Positions 10,155-21,952 of a stretch of 64,000 nucleotides of DNA are shown piece after piece (position 1 is the first letter of the stretch; every line of letters begins with the position of its first letter). The stretch is from contig SKCR01023732.1 of the NCBI GenBank assembly GCA_019454045.1, positions 310,001 to 374,000 on the forward strand, written 5' to 3'. The stretch is from Zanthoxylum bungeanum (Eukaryota > Streptophyta > Magnoliopsida > Sapindales > Rutaceae). The position numbers and the translations under genes were made by a program. The notes beneath the pieces were generated by a model. It did no database searches. It was not told the origin of the DNA and saw only the letters and a program-made list of their open reading frames with translations.

Positions 10155-11491
10155 TATGCACACAACACCAAGAACTCACTTTTGGTTTTGGTTGGAGGCA
10201 TTTATACAAACAGTTGATGATCACATGGAATCCACTTGTAGTTGGGCCATCCAAGCACATGTTGTGAAGAGGTTTCGTTCATAACACCAATTTGGAATTT
10301 GGAATTTTGGCTCCATTCAATATTCCATCAAACTTTTTACTTAACCCCTTGTGGCTGTGGGGTTATTGTGCTTCTCCGCTGTTTCCTCATTATTCGCGAT
10401 TTCGTATATCACATATATCCAATTCTGTCACGGGATATGTTTCTTATCAGAGTCTATGAAAATGGATCAGAATTTATCAATTCAGATGTCGATTTATGAA
10501 TCGGGATGGATAATTATTTAAATATTGAATTGAATAGTTTGAGATCTCAAAACCCGATATAAGTTTGAGATCTTTTAAGTAAAAAGAAAAAAGATCAGAA
10601 AAGGAAAATCATCCAAATCTCGATATGATTTTTATTTAGATGAAAAATTGTTGTATGGTATGAGATTCCAATATCGAATTTCATCCCTATTCATCCCGAA
10701 TTTCATGTTGATTTTTGAATCGAGATGAAAATTATTTGAATCCTGAATTCAACGGTTTTGAATCCCAAATCTGAATAGATATTCGAGATCTTTTAGGTAA
10801 AAGATCAAGATTCAAGAAGAAATTTCAAGAAGAAAAATTATCTAAATCTTGATATGTTTTTTATTTAGACGAGAAAAATCGTCCCACGCAAATCTCAATC
10901 AATACTAGAAATTACATATTCAATAACATATTTTTTTACTCGGATGTTACATAATTTGGCATCAAAGTGCCAAGAACTTGAACAAATATATATATTCTAT
11001 AGTAAAAGAAAATTTGAATATTTTCGAGGGAAATTTTAGGAAAAACTTTATGAGAAAAAAGAAAAAATAATTAATATTTTGATAATTTTTTTGTGAGAAA
11101 GAGATATGAAAATTTTCATAAAATAAATATTTAAAAAATACACTTAGATACTCGGTAACATGATCCATTTTTTGATTAGACTAACAATTATTGCTTGATG
11201 GTATTCCAACCAGAACTTAGTTGGCATTTCCAATTTAATTAACAAATTAATCTTAATAAAACAAAAGGCCAAACAATATTAAAATTAAATTAACAAAAAG
11301 AAAAAGAAAAAGAAAAGAAATGGAGGGCTCAAAAGAAAGGAGAAAAAAAAAGTCGACGTATACAAATTACAAAATAGAATAAACTGAATATAAAAATCAA
11401 ATTTAAAATAAAAATAAAAACAAAGTTGAAAAAAAAAATTAAAAATAATAAAACAAATAATAACAAGCCACGACCTTCAACAAACTGACGA
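10155..11491. other. Intergenic DNA, no gene recognised
   Basis: AT-rich, with TTTGAGATC and GAATTCAACGG-like short repeats around 10480-10880 that look like an old diverged repeat. The last few hundred bases are the 3' flank of the bHLH gene. A-rich purine tracts lie at 11290-11460. Confidence 0.55.
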
Positions 11492-12082
11492 TCAAGCCAA
11501 GCCGCCGGCGAGAATCGCGGTGAGAGCAGTCATCGCTCGGACCTGCATCTCCAAGGCGGAGATGTAATCAGTCGCTTCTTCTAGAAGGTTCAACGAAGAA
11601 ACCTTCCGGCAACCGGGAATCAACCGGCTGAGTACACGCAATTTCTTCTCAACCGGCGGCAACTTCTTCTTCGTCCTGGTGACATCATGCGGCTTCCTTC
11701 TCAACCGGCTACATCCGGTGACTTTCACTTTAACCTGCCGTTTCCTGAGCCTGACGCTGAGCGGACTCGAGAGAATAGCGCGGCTCCACCGAGTAGCGCC
11801 TCTCGCCGAGACGGCCAACACTCGATCGGCAGTTACGCGTATTTCTTTGCCGGCTTTTTCCGACGAGCTTCGAAGCCGCACGTGGCGGATCGCACGGTGG
11901 AGCTTGGACGAGTATATCCGTTGCTCTCTCTCCGTTCTCCACCGTTTTGAAACACCATCATCATCATCATCATGATGGTGATTCAAATATTCTTGTCCGT
12001 CGTCGTTTTGTATTCTTCGCTTCTTGCGCTTCGGCTCTATGTTGAGTGACGTGTCGCAATTCGATTCGTCGAGCGAGTGCAT
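11492..12082 (-). CDS. Atypical bHLH transcription regulator, IBH1/AIF-type
   Basis: Single exon, 196 residues. An acidic, His/Asp-rich stretch (HHHDDDDD, about residues 35-42) precedes the IBH1-like segment RTEREQRIYSSKLHRAIRHV (about 49-68). A basic region follows, then a C-terminal helix-loop-helix: VEKKLRVLSRLIPGCRK, then LLEEATDYISALEMQVRAM (about 145-185). This layout and length match plant AIF proteins (ATBS1-interacting factors, bHLH147-150). In Arabidopsis these lack the His-Glu-Arg DNA-contact residues and restrain brassinosteroid growth by pairing with other bHLH proteins. The start is the first ATG of the open frame. No TE breaks it. Acting as a non-DNA-binding repressor is inferred from the family; which AIF paralogue it is cannot be told. 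Confidence 0.88.
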   Translation of the reverse strand: MHSLDESNCDTSLNIEPKRKKRRIQNDDGQEYLNHHHDDDDDGVSKRWRTEREQRIYSSKLHRAIRHVRLRSSSEKAGKEIRVTADRVLAVSARGATRWSRAILSSPLSVRLRKRQVKVKVTGCSRLRRKPHDVTRTKKKLPPVEKKLRVLSRLIPGCRKVSSLNLLEEATDYISALEMQVRAMTALTAILAGGLA

Positions 12083-12863
12083 ATCGGAATTGTTTGTTTT
12101 TTATTCAATGTGTGTGAGTGCTGTTGATGAAAGGAAAGGAGGATTCCGTTTATGGATTTGTGTTAGAGAGAAATGAGGAGGATTTTGGTAGTTTTAAAAC
12201 AAACAAAAAAAAAAAAAAAACGGAGACTTTTTTTAAATGAAAGTCACATGATTTTTCACATTTTTTTTTTTCCAATTTTTTTTTTTTTAATCTTTTTATT
12301 ATTTTACTCTTCAAATCATGATAGCAATTGAGAGTTGAGATGTCTCGTTCTGATCGGATATCGTCTCGTTTTGAATTTTGATAAATTTTTTGAATTTGGA
12401 TCTCTATATATATAATTTAAGATGAAATTTTTTTACGAAAACTCCACCAAAATATTGATTTGGGATAATTTTTTATAGGTGTGAGTAAAACAGGGTATTT
12501 TATCATATTTAGGTGGAACCAGAACTTACTTTAAAAAATTCGATTTCTAAATTTTAAAATCATAACCTATCATATTTATTAGTCCGGGTTCGGCTTGAAG
12601 GTACCATATTTTGGACCCAATAGATTAATATTGGGGAAAAAATTGATGCTTTCATTGTTTTGTTATTTTACTCTATTTGTTTGTTATTAGAAGTGCTAAG
12701 TATATATGAATTAGATATTTTGATCGCTCGAAACAAGTAATATAATACTTTTGAGGATATTGTTTGTAATTTTAAGTTGAGCAATGTTATAATAATTCTA
12801 ATTAAAATTTTGTACAATGCTTATTTCAAGAAGTAAAGTGGAAGGATAATATTTGTTGGAAAC
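12083..12863. other. 5' flank of the bHLH gene and intergenic DNA
   Basis: The minus-strand promoter should lie in the first few hundred bases. I see AT-rich DNA and A/T runs near 12200-12300 but no motif I would name. No other gene. Confidence 0.5.
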
Positions 12864-13371
12864 TAGGGATGGTAAAATCCAGACTTTGATACCTGAGTTC
12901 GGAAATGATTTTCACTTGCCAAGTCCGGACCAAGACTCGGGAAAAACTATCCGGATCTAGACCAGGGTATACCCTTTGCGGGTATGGGTATACCCGTATT
13001 CGAATTCGAGACCCGAATAAGTATAATAAAATGTAAAATTATCGATTAAAATCATGAAAAAATCCTAAATGATCACAAATTAAAAATTCACTAAAATATA
13101 CTCAAATTGAAATTCACTAAAATATAATTAAAATTAACTAGATCCGTGCTAAAATTATCAATTAACTTCATAAAATATCCTAAATTTTTTTTAAATTTTT
13201 TTTTTTTTTAAAAATTAACCGGATCCGGATATCTAGATCATAAATAATGTGAACTCGGGTATGGACCCACATCTGACCGGGTCTTTAAAATCAAGACTTG
13301 GATCCACAAAAATATATTATGGACCCGTGTCTTTCTGGGTCGTCCAGATTCAGATTTTCTTGACACCCCTA
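12864..13371. mobile_element. hAT-like MITE with perfect 8-bp duplication
   Basis: 508 bp starting TAGGGATGGTAAAATCC and ending TTGACACCCCTA, flanked by identical 8-mers TTGGAAAC (12856-12863 and 13372-13379). Both arms carry blocks such as GACCCGAATAA and GGATCCGGATAT around an AT-rich core. No transposase is encoded. Confidence 0.85.
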
Positions 13372-15297
13372 TTGGAAACATATTAAAGTCGATATTCATA
13401 AAATGTTATAAAAAATTTCAATATGTTTTTGTATTGCAGTTGTGGTCTTTGAATTATAAATGTTAGATGTGGAAATTGAAACAATATTCATGAACATGTT
13501 TATGTTTACTCTAATAGGTGGAGGTTCTGTGAAAAAAAACTTGCTACTGAGAATCTTGGCATAAGCTTTAAGAAAGCAAGTATGTATTGATCGGTAAGAA
13601 AAAATCCTTTAAATGAAAAATCATATTCCAAAATCGGTTCTAATTTTTGGTTCCATGGGTATGTTCCGGCTCTTAATATTATAGGACTGAAACCTACTCA
13701 CATTATCAGTTCCGTATTTTTGGAATCATAACCTATCATAAATGAAGTGATTTCGGTTCCAAAATTTATTAAAGCGGTTCAGTTCCTTGCGGTTTCGATT
13801 CTACCCGGAATCATTGCACACCCTTAATCTTTTTTTATCTCAAACCTCAGCGAGATCTCAATCAGAAATTTGAGATTTTATGCTAACCTACTGAAAACCC
13901 ACATAAATACCCAAATATCCTTTACTAAATAAAATTATTTAAATAATTATAATTTTTTTATTTATTTAATTTACTCATTAAATTTCTATATAAATTTATT
14001 TAAATAGTATTTAAATTTATTAAACCGAACACTAAGATATTGTTCATATGTTTTTAATTGAACAATAGGTTAAGTTATTTGTTTTCGAGTAAAAATTAAA
14101 TGTGTAAAATTATTTGATCAAACATGTTTGTTTGTTTTTTTGGGAATTATTATGAACTTGGTCATATCTAACATACAAGTCATTTTTTAATATAACGGAT
14201 GTATGGATAATATGATGCCATCAATTAATAAGTATATTATATATATGTGTATAATTGTATAAAATTTAACTAGGGAAATTATCATTTTTTTTTTGCCATT
14301 CTAAAAGGTTTTTTTTTTTAAATTAGAATTGGGCATCCAAAATTTTTCATTCGATGAATAAATAAATTCATGATTTTGGACAAAAATATATTTTCTATCT
14401 CTCAAATTTAGAAAGAAAAACAATTAAAAAAACAAGTGCAAGATTTGAAAAAACAAAATTTTACAAAATCGGTATCTATTGTTTAAAAGGATTGTATTTA
14501 CTCATTTTTTAAGAGAAAAAAAAAATTGGGTTCCCAAATTTAATAGAAAAAGATTTTGGATAGTTAAAAAATGATAAATTCCCATAAACATATTTGATCG
14601 TTTGTTATTATTTTAGCAGATTAATAAAATATTATATAAGTAACATGATATAATTATTACCATGTACATTTTTTTTTCCTAATATAGAGTCGTAATTAAT
14701 TAGTTGATTCAATCATTAAATTGACCAAAAGCATCACTCGAGTCGAGCCTTGATATAAAATCATAAATGGGAGAGAATTAATTGCCATGTGATTTTCATA
14801 TTTTAAGGCATTAAAATAATTGCTTTAATTATATATGTTTTGTTCAATATTATTGTTCACGCAAAGCTTGTCTAGTAGGTGACCTTTTTAGTGCACGAGC
14901 ACGGTGCCACTTGGAGACCAGGAGGGGCTTTAGCCTCTGCTGGCCTAAGGAAAAAATATATTTATTTTTTTATAAATAAATTATTGTTATTTGTTTTAAC
15001 ATAAAAGACTCTTCTAAAATTTCAAAACTTTAAAATATCAAATCTTAAAATAAAATATTTTTATTTTTGTTAATTTTCTTGGCCACCTCTTTAAATCAAT
15101 CAACAGACTATTCAATCAGAGGGGTCCCAAAATTTTATCCAAAATGTTAAATTTTATGTGTAATTACTTTTATACTTTTTATTGTTTATGAATAGGGGTC
15201 TCGTTTCAGGAACTCGCCTATGTCATCTCAAAATTTATGACAACTCATGAAGCCATTGAATTTAACCATGTTGAATTTTTTTCTAAATATGGTGTAT
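13372..15297. other. AT-rich intergenic DNA with old repeats
   Basis: Around 13630-13810 GGTTCCAAAATT and GCGGTTCAGTTCC blocks mark another AACCGG-type repeat. From about 14880 a degenerate element starts (GGGGCTTTAGCCTCTGCTGG). Its far side may be the CTGGCTCCGCCACTG sequence at about 15975. No gene. Confidence 0.5.
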
Positions 15298-15299
15298 AA

Positions 15300-15330
<31 letters not shown>

Positions 15331-15362
15331 ATATATTATATATATATATATATAATATATAT

Positions 15363-15393
<31 letters not shown>

Positions 15394-15395
15394 GG
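15298..15395. repeat. (AT)n microsatellite
   Basis: About 95 bp of alternating AT broken by a few AA or TT steps. Confidence 0.9.
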
Positions 15396-15984
15396 AATGA
15401 AATGATAAAATTCTTAAGTGAAAAAGACTAAACTTTTGGGTTTAAAGGAAATAATATATTTTTTAATATAATCTTTAGGTTGAAAGGACCCCATGGAGGA
15501 TTATAACCCTTAAAGAATTGCCTTCATTGACAAAATAATGTATTTTCAAAGACAACCCTCCATGTCTATAAAAAAGAGTGCTTGAATTCATTTTTTGATC
15601 ATCCAAAAAAATCCAAAAATATTCATTCTAAAAAGTTTGAAGTATAGAAAGAGTTTCCTTCATTTTCAAGTTTAAGTTCTTGGAGAAATGAATGTCTCTT
15701 CAACATGAAGCAACCAAGTTATCATGGGAGAACGTTAGCCACATGCCCACAAATAATCCGTCGAGCACCGATGCAGAGCTAATAAGTTCTTGAGGACAGA
15801 GACAACTCAACTTGATTCTCATTTATCATCTTCTAAACAAATTTTCAGGTTTTTCTAAGTTTCAATGTTTATGTTTTATTGAATGTATAACATTAAAAAT
15901 TTGATTGAAAATTACATGTTAAATTTGATTAATAACACATTATAGTTAACAAGCCCCTTCTGAATCAAATTCCTGGCTCCGCCA
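15396..15984. other. Intergenic DNA without a gene
   Basis: AT-rich, with only short open frames. It may be the 3' half of the degenerate element noted from 14880, because it ends near CTGGCTCCGCCACTG. Confidence 0.4.
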
Positions 15985-16040
15985 CTGCAAGGCATTTCTT
16001 GTTTTCTACAACATAAACTTTTGTCAATTTAATTTAATTC

Positions 16041-16757
16041 TAAGGGTTTTGTCTCGTAAATGCGTTGAGCGTGAGTGATTTGTTTTCTATTAGGTTTAAT
16101 GTTCGAATCCCACTAAATGTATTGTTAGGAAACATAATCCCTAATATATTTACATGTTTGTCCTCTTAGGATCTAACCATACATGTATTATTAGTCCTAG
16201 ATTTATTTACATGCTAATTGAAATAAATCTATATTAACCACAACACAATTGCATACCTTTTATGCTTGTAGAGACCTCTTAATCAAACTTAATTGATTGC
16301 TTAACTCAATAAGCAAATGATCTTATTTATAGGAGGGAAACCAAGTCACTATTAGCTCACATGCATGGATTACTATTAATCCTTAATTACTATTTAATCA
16401 CATGCATTGATTACTATGTAATCACATGTATTTTGATGCATAATGATTTTCTCTAACCCTTCCAAAAATGTTACCATCATGAATGTACCATATGTTCCCC
16501 GTTTAACATTTTACTAATTGTTGTTGCTTAATTATTTGATTAACAACTCTTATTGTTTACTTGGTAATGAAAACATTACTAATTGTTGTTATTTAACAAC
16601 ACCACATAACTAACTTAATAATTTCCAACATGAAATTATTACTAATTATTGTTATTTAACAACACCAAATAATTAATAACAATTAATTTCCAACATGTAT
16701 TTTCTTGGAATCATATCTCTTGGAGCAAAAAGCCAACGACTTATTCTGTGCTAAAAA
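16041..16757 (+). mobile_element. Family-2 SINE split by a solo LTR
   Basis: 16041-16122 and 16701-16757 together align with the SINE at 8089-8323, including a B box GTTCGAATCCCACTA and the segment AAAAGCCAACGACTTA, and end in an A run. Imperfect duplications AACTTTTGTCAATTT (left) and AACTTTTTTCAATTT (right) flank it. Confidence 0.78.
16123..16695 (-). mobile_element. Solo LTR, 573 bp, nested in a SINE
   Basis: Starts TGTTAGGAAA and ends TTTCCAACA (TG...CA with near-inverted termini), flanked by the perfect 5-bp duplication TGTAT (16118-16122, 16696-16700). On the minus strand a TATA box CTATAAATA lies near 16330, giving the orientation. The plus-strand right third holds three related units around ACTAATTGTTGTTATTTAAC. 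No internal retrotransposon sequence remains, so LTR-LTR recombination probably removed it. Confidence 0.82.
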
Positions 16758-17034
16758 AAAAAAAAACTTTTTTCAATTTCAATTTTGGTTTGCTTCTTAA
16801 TCATATGCTCGTGGATTAGATTAAGTTGAAATTAAGAAAAATAAAGTTGAAAAAATAATGAAAGAATAGAAATTAACATCACCGGCTGCCGACAGCCACC
16901 AACGACCACAGTCGGCTATTGCCGGAATTTTTCAGAAGTTCCATGTTTGTTTTTTGGGAAAAAATTTGGTATTATTGAAATCATCGTCTTCGACTCTATA
17001 AAACAGTGATAATATTATCGTTATTGGCGTTCCT

Positions 17035-17205
17035 AATGAGCGTGATTTGGTGGTGTAGAATTCATGATCTGATTTTGAAATCTTTGGTCGAATTCTGAGT
17101 GTGCGTTTTTTCTAAAAACATGAGATAATGGAGAATTTTATCTACTCTGCTTAAACTCAGATTGAATAATTTAACGACGTGATTTCCAATGTTTAAAAAA
17201 AAAAC
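17035..17205 (+). mobile_element. tRNA-derived SINE, family 1 (diverged)
   Basis: Begins CGTGATTTGGTGGTGTAG and ends in ACGTGATTTCCAATG plus an A run, colinear with 60567-60753. The B box is decayed to GGTCGAATTC. Confidence 0.78.
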
Positions 17206-17721
17206 ATCGGTATTGGCTCTTTCGTCCGTCCTAACATTTAAAGTTTTTGAATAGAAACAGAGAACTTTTGGAAATATCTAGCGGCATCCAAACAATGGTC
17301 GTTGGTAGATGCCAACTTTTTTTTTTTAATTATTAAATAAATAAAAATATTTTAAGATTATTTAATAATATAAATGGTGTGTTTGATAAAGAGTATTGTC
17401 AGAAAGTATACGCTATATTATAAGTTAAGGAACAAATACTATAATATAAATTAGCATAAAAAAATAAATTCATATTGTGAGATTATGATTTTATAAGCGT
17501 TAATACTAACGTTAAAGTAGGTATTTGGCAGAACGTCGAAACACTAACGTTAACCTTTTAGCGACATTCTACGATACGCAAGAAAAATATTAAAATACAC
17601 AATACAATCCATACTACACTAAATATGATACTCTATTAAATTTAATACAATCTAATAAAATAAATTTCAATGTAATCCAATACGTCCAATCCAATTTGAT
17701 GCACCAAACACAATCTTAGTA

Positions 17722-17874
17722 TGCAAGCAAGGCATTTCTAATTTTTCTACAACATAACTTTTGTCAATTTCAAATTTGATTTTGCTTCTTAATCATACGA
17801 TTTAGGGTTAGTTTAAGTTGAAATTAAGAAAAATAAAGTTGAAAAATGATGAAAGATTAGCAATTAACATCACA
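17722..17874 (+). repeat. Empty-site paralogue of 15985-16882
   Basis: Continuous version of the sequence split by the SINE and LTR at 16.0-16.8 kb. At the SINE insertion point it reads straight through AACTTTTGTCAATTTC. Confidence 0.8.
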
Positions 17875-18160
17875 AATTAGAAGAAAGTCCCAAAATGATA
17901 TTTTTAAAATCTTAATTCGATCTCGATTAACATTTAATCATTTCTAAATATATGAAGATTTTTTTATGCAATGCAAAAGTTTTCATTTTTTTTCAAAATA
18001 GATATTTAATGTTAAACAACACTAACAACCTACAAAATGATGTTTAATTATAGCTACGCAATATTGTCTAACCTTGAATCCGAATTAAAAAATATGCATA
18101 TATATTTTTACCCAAAAAAAAATATAGTATAAGATTATTATTTTTGTAATAATATATGTC

Positions 18161-18333
18161 AGGGGCGTGATTTGATGGTGTAGGGTTCAGGATCTGACCT
18201 CCAGTTCATGGGTTCGAATTCAAGAAGTGTGTTTCTTGTAAGAGCCTGAGACAACCTGAGGTTTTACTTACTCCACTTAAATCCGAAAGAAGTGGTTTAG
18301 CGGTGAGATTTCCAACGATTCAAAAAAAAAAAA
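18161..18333 (+). mobile_element. tRNA-derived SINE, family 1
   Basis: GGGGCGTGATTTGATGGTGT head, TGGGTTCGAATTC B box, TTCTTGTAAGAGCCTGAGAC core and an A-run tail. Partner in inverted orientation to the copy at 18411-18585. Confidence 0.85.
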
Positions 18334-18410
18334 TTACAATATATTCTTTGTAAGAATATTTTGGATTACTCTCATTTTGGAGCCAACATGTGACCACAAT
18401 CATCTTTAAC

Positions 18411-18585
18411 TTTTTTTTTAGAATCATTGAAAATCCCGTCGTCAAATTATCCTTTCTGGACTTAAATAAAATATGTAAAATTATTTTTGTCCCAAACTCT
18501 TATAAAAAATACATTCTTTGAATTCGAACACAAAACGTCAAGGTGAGATCCTGAATCCTACATCACTAAATCACAACCATTGGGG
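18411..18585 (-). mobile_element. tRNA-derived SINE, family 1, minus strand
   Basis: T run at the left, family core in reverse, head CCATTGGGG at the right. The flanks CACAATCATCTTTAAC and ACAATCATCTTAAC form an almost perfect duplication. Confidence 0.85.
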
Positions 18586-20532
18586 ACAACAATCATCTTA
18601 ACTTGTTTCCAAAGAATAATAAAGTAATTAGGTCAACTAAAATGGCCAACTTATTCTCCTATTTTATTATACAAATCTTAAACCAATAACTACCAAAAGA
18701 CTTTAATTAATATGAGTTTGGTGTTTGAATTTTAATGTTTTTCAATATATTTTTTAACATTAAATTATTTAAAAATTAAAATAATACAACAACTTGTATA
18801 GTTCTTATCGTGTCTTTACAAGGCCGGCCCTCTTGCTCTTCACTTTTTTTCTTTTTTTAAATTGGTTGATTTATATTGGCTTTTTCTAATTAATATATTA
18901 ATGACGTGTCGACGGTTGATTGGATACAAAGGTGTTTTGTTGGCATCCACCCATTAGGTTTTGAAGTGGGGGGGGGCTAATGGAATTTGTTTTTATTCTG
19001 AAGGATGATTAGTGGGTGAAGAAAGCACAAATAGAAAAACAAATTAAGAAGATTTGTTGATCAACATGAATTCTATCTTGTTTTCATTATTATTATTATT
19101 ATTATTATTTAACATTTAACTCATAAGTGAATATATAGTTCTTCTCTTATGTAGATGTCCATATGAAATTTTTAAGCGAATAAGCGATAAATTTTTTTTC
19201 GCGTTGGGAAAAAACACTAAAAAATACATGTACTTCTCGCATGTTCATTTTAACATGCGGGCATCTGCACATGAGATTTTTTCATATATACACACACGCG
19301 TGACACCCATAAATTGATTTGATTCTTAACTTATTAATTTAAGGATCAAGTTAAAAGTTAGAAAAACATATATTTCAATACAGTGAAAGACAAATAACAC
19401 TGCATTAAAATATGTGTTTTCTCTATCTTTTAGTGTGGTTATCAATTTATTATGTTGATAACATCATTTTAAAACCTATATATATAGATACCATGTCATC
19501 TGTGTAATAATTCAATAATCCACTGTCACGAGTGCTAAAATATTAAAAAAAATAACTAAAAAATGGATATTAAATCATACATAACATTTACTAATTTATT
19601 GATGATATCACGTCATTCGTGTCTCTATTGCATCAAAGAATTATTCGATTTTATAGACGAAGGGAATTTTTTTTAAAAAAAATGGGATTATGAGGCCCAT
19701 TATGTAAAGAAATGCCAGAGAGACTACCACCATGGACGAGACAAGCTTAAATGCACCAATGACGAGTCAATTCTTACAAAATTTAATATGATTTTTACTC
19801 ATCACCTTCACTTGTACCAAGATTTTGGTCTCTCAAGTAAAAAAAATCACACACACATAGGAGTTGTAATTTGTGTCAGGATTCGTTTATTCGTTCGATT
19901 CGATTCACTTTAAAGTGAATACGGGTTTGTAAAAATGGATTCACTTAATAAATGAGCCAATTCAATTCAAATTCGTTTACGAATTTAAGCTTATGAATTC
20001 GTTTATTCGTTTTATTATTTTCTTTTACTAGTTATTGTTATTTTTTAATTAAGTTTCTAGAAATTATGACTAATTATCATAGAAAAAATAATATTTTTAA
20101 TATTTGGTGAGATATTTTTAATAAATATATATTTATGAAGAATTAAAGTAAATCAATTATGATATGAAATAATATCATGACTAAATGAATATTCGTATTC
20201 GATTCGTTTAATAAACGAATCGAATACGAATCCTGATATTATGATTCGTTTAATAAACGAATCGAATACGAATCCATCACATTTTGATTCGATTCGTTTA
20301 GGATTCGATACAAATTCGATTCATTGATTCGTTTCGCCACAAAATAAATAACTACATACACTGTATTCAATGAACAACCAAAACTTGTGGTCTCAGATAA
20401 AATCCATTAACGTTTTTCTTTCTTTTTCTTCCCTTTTTTGCTCAAAGGAAATTTTTTATTTCTTGAGAAAATATGACCCAATTCTAGACAATTTTATGTA
20501 GGAAAGATGGAAGCATGCATGCAGCGAGGTGG
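18586..20532. other. Intergenic DNA, GAATCG-rich repeat at 19870-20340
   Basis: No gene. A (TTA)n run lies near 19087-19110. From 19870 to 20340 repeated GATTCGTTTATTCG, CGAATCGAATACGAATCC and similar blocks surround an AT-rich core. This is the same architecture as the AACCGG and CCCGGG repeats, but I could not define ends. Confidence 0.5.
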
Positions 20533-20644
20533 TATATCATGTGTCGGGTGTATATGCCATCTCTCTCACAGCAGGCGGGCCCCACACAGTTATGGGGCCC
20601 GCCTGCTGTGAGAGAGATGACATATACACCCGGCACATAATATA
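20533..20644. mobile_element. Palindromic MITE, copy 1
   Basis: 112 bp, near-perfect inverted repeat: TCGGGTGTATATGCCATCTC pairs with GAGATGACATATACACCCGG around a GGGCCCCACACAGTTATG centre. Same family as 33633, 38589 and 49000. Confidence 0.88.
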
Positions 20645-21267
20645 ATTTTCGGCATGCAGCAGCTTTGTTACTTTACCCCAGTTTTTAAATTTATCTTACA
20701 ATGTTTCCCATACTTTTTTATACTTGTGTGGTAAAGCGGGATTGAAAAAAAGTGTTTGTACTTTTAATTTGTTGGGTATCTTCTGGTTGAAATCTAATTG
20801 AATCATGAGCTTTGTGTTGATTATTATTCTGCAATTTAGGCCTGCACAAATGCTGTGATTGATTAAAATATTATTATTTTTTTTTTTTTTGTGTTTGTGA
20901 GTTAATTCTTAATTATGGTGCAGTCTGTTGTGCACGTGTTTTTATTCTCTTATTTTTTTTAGACCCCCCCCCCGAAAACCTCAGATCATGAGCTTAATAT
21001 GAGATTTTAGGTAGATGTGTCAACACGTGTCCATTAATGAGATGGTTACTGATCTGTATGATGTACATCTCTCATAGTATATTTTAGAACATTAGCTGGC
21101 ATAACATTTGGTGTTATGCATGCTTAATTAATCTTGTATGTTGTGGTAAGTGGATTGTTATTAAAGTTCACTAATCTCGGGTAGATATATGTGACATCAC
21201 TGTTTATAGGGCATTATGTGATATTCCTGAGTACTCTTGGGTATTCTTGTTAAGTCCAGAGTACTTC
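20645..21267. other. Intergenic DNA without a gene
   Basis: AT-rich with T runs and a C run near 20967. Nothing recognised. Confidence 0.5.
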
Positions 21268-21503
21268 TGATGTACCCTTGAAAAGTTCCGGAGTGAAGCT
21301 ATTCCAGAAATAATTTAGATCGGATTAGATTTAGTTTAGAGTCAAGTCACTCAAGAGTAGTTTGACTTCGGAGTGGTGTTAGTCCTGATGTACCCTTGAA
21401 AAGTTCCGGAGTGAAGCTATTCCGGAATTAATTTAGATCGGATTAGATTTAGTTTAGAGTCAAGTCACTCCATAGTAGTTTGACTTCGGAGTGGTGTTAG
21501 TCC
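21268..21503. repeat. Direct tandem duplication, 118-bp unit
   Basis: Units 21268-21385 and 21386-21503 both begin TGATGTACCCTTGAAAAG and end GGTGTTAGTCC. They differ at only a handful of positions, so the duplication is recent. Non-coding. Confidence 0.9.
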
Positions 21504-21952
21504 GAAGTGAATGGTCAAACCTCAGTTTATTTCAGAGGACTCCAGACTTCGAGGTTAAAGTATTTTAGAATTTGAGTCAGTTTTTTCTCCGAAGTTATTT
21601 AGTCTTCGAAGGTGATCTCTAACTCATTTTGTCTACTAGTACAATCGTATCATGACAAGTGTCATCTTCCTAGTGGATATTTTTCTGTTTACAATAGTTC
21701 TACTAAGGAGACGTGCTAAGAAAGATTTTTCTTTACGTGGATGTGTGTCCTTTGTTGCAGACCTAATTATGAGTACCTAAAAAAAAGAAGTTAAAATATA
21801 TGTAATAAGGACATATTCGAGCCCCCACATGCTCAAATTTTGCTGTCTAACAAATTAGTAGATATATGGCAGATCATTCTTGAAAAGTGAGAATAGATTT
21901 TCATGTTCATGCTTGACGAACAAGAGCGTTTTGCTACAAGCGTATCTATCTA

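Larger units (their letters stand above)
15985..16882 (+). repeat. Filled copy of a dispersed or duplicated repeat (matches 17722-17874)
   Basis: 15985-16030 plus 16766-16882 align with the uninterrupted segment 17722-17874. Shared blocks are GCAAGGCATTTCT, CTACAACATAA, GCTTCTTAATCATA, GAAATTAAGAAAAATAAAG and TTAACATCAC. The interruption is the family-2 SINE with a solo LTR inside it. Confidence 0.8.

Noticed and set aside
15298..15395. (AT)n tract as an origin or matrix attachment site
   Set aside because: Only composition supports it. Microsatellite expansion is sufficient.
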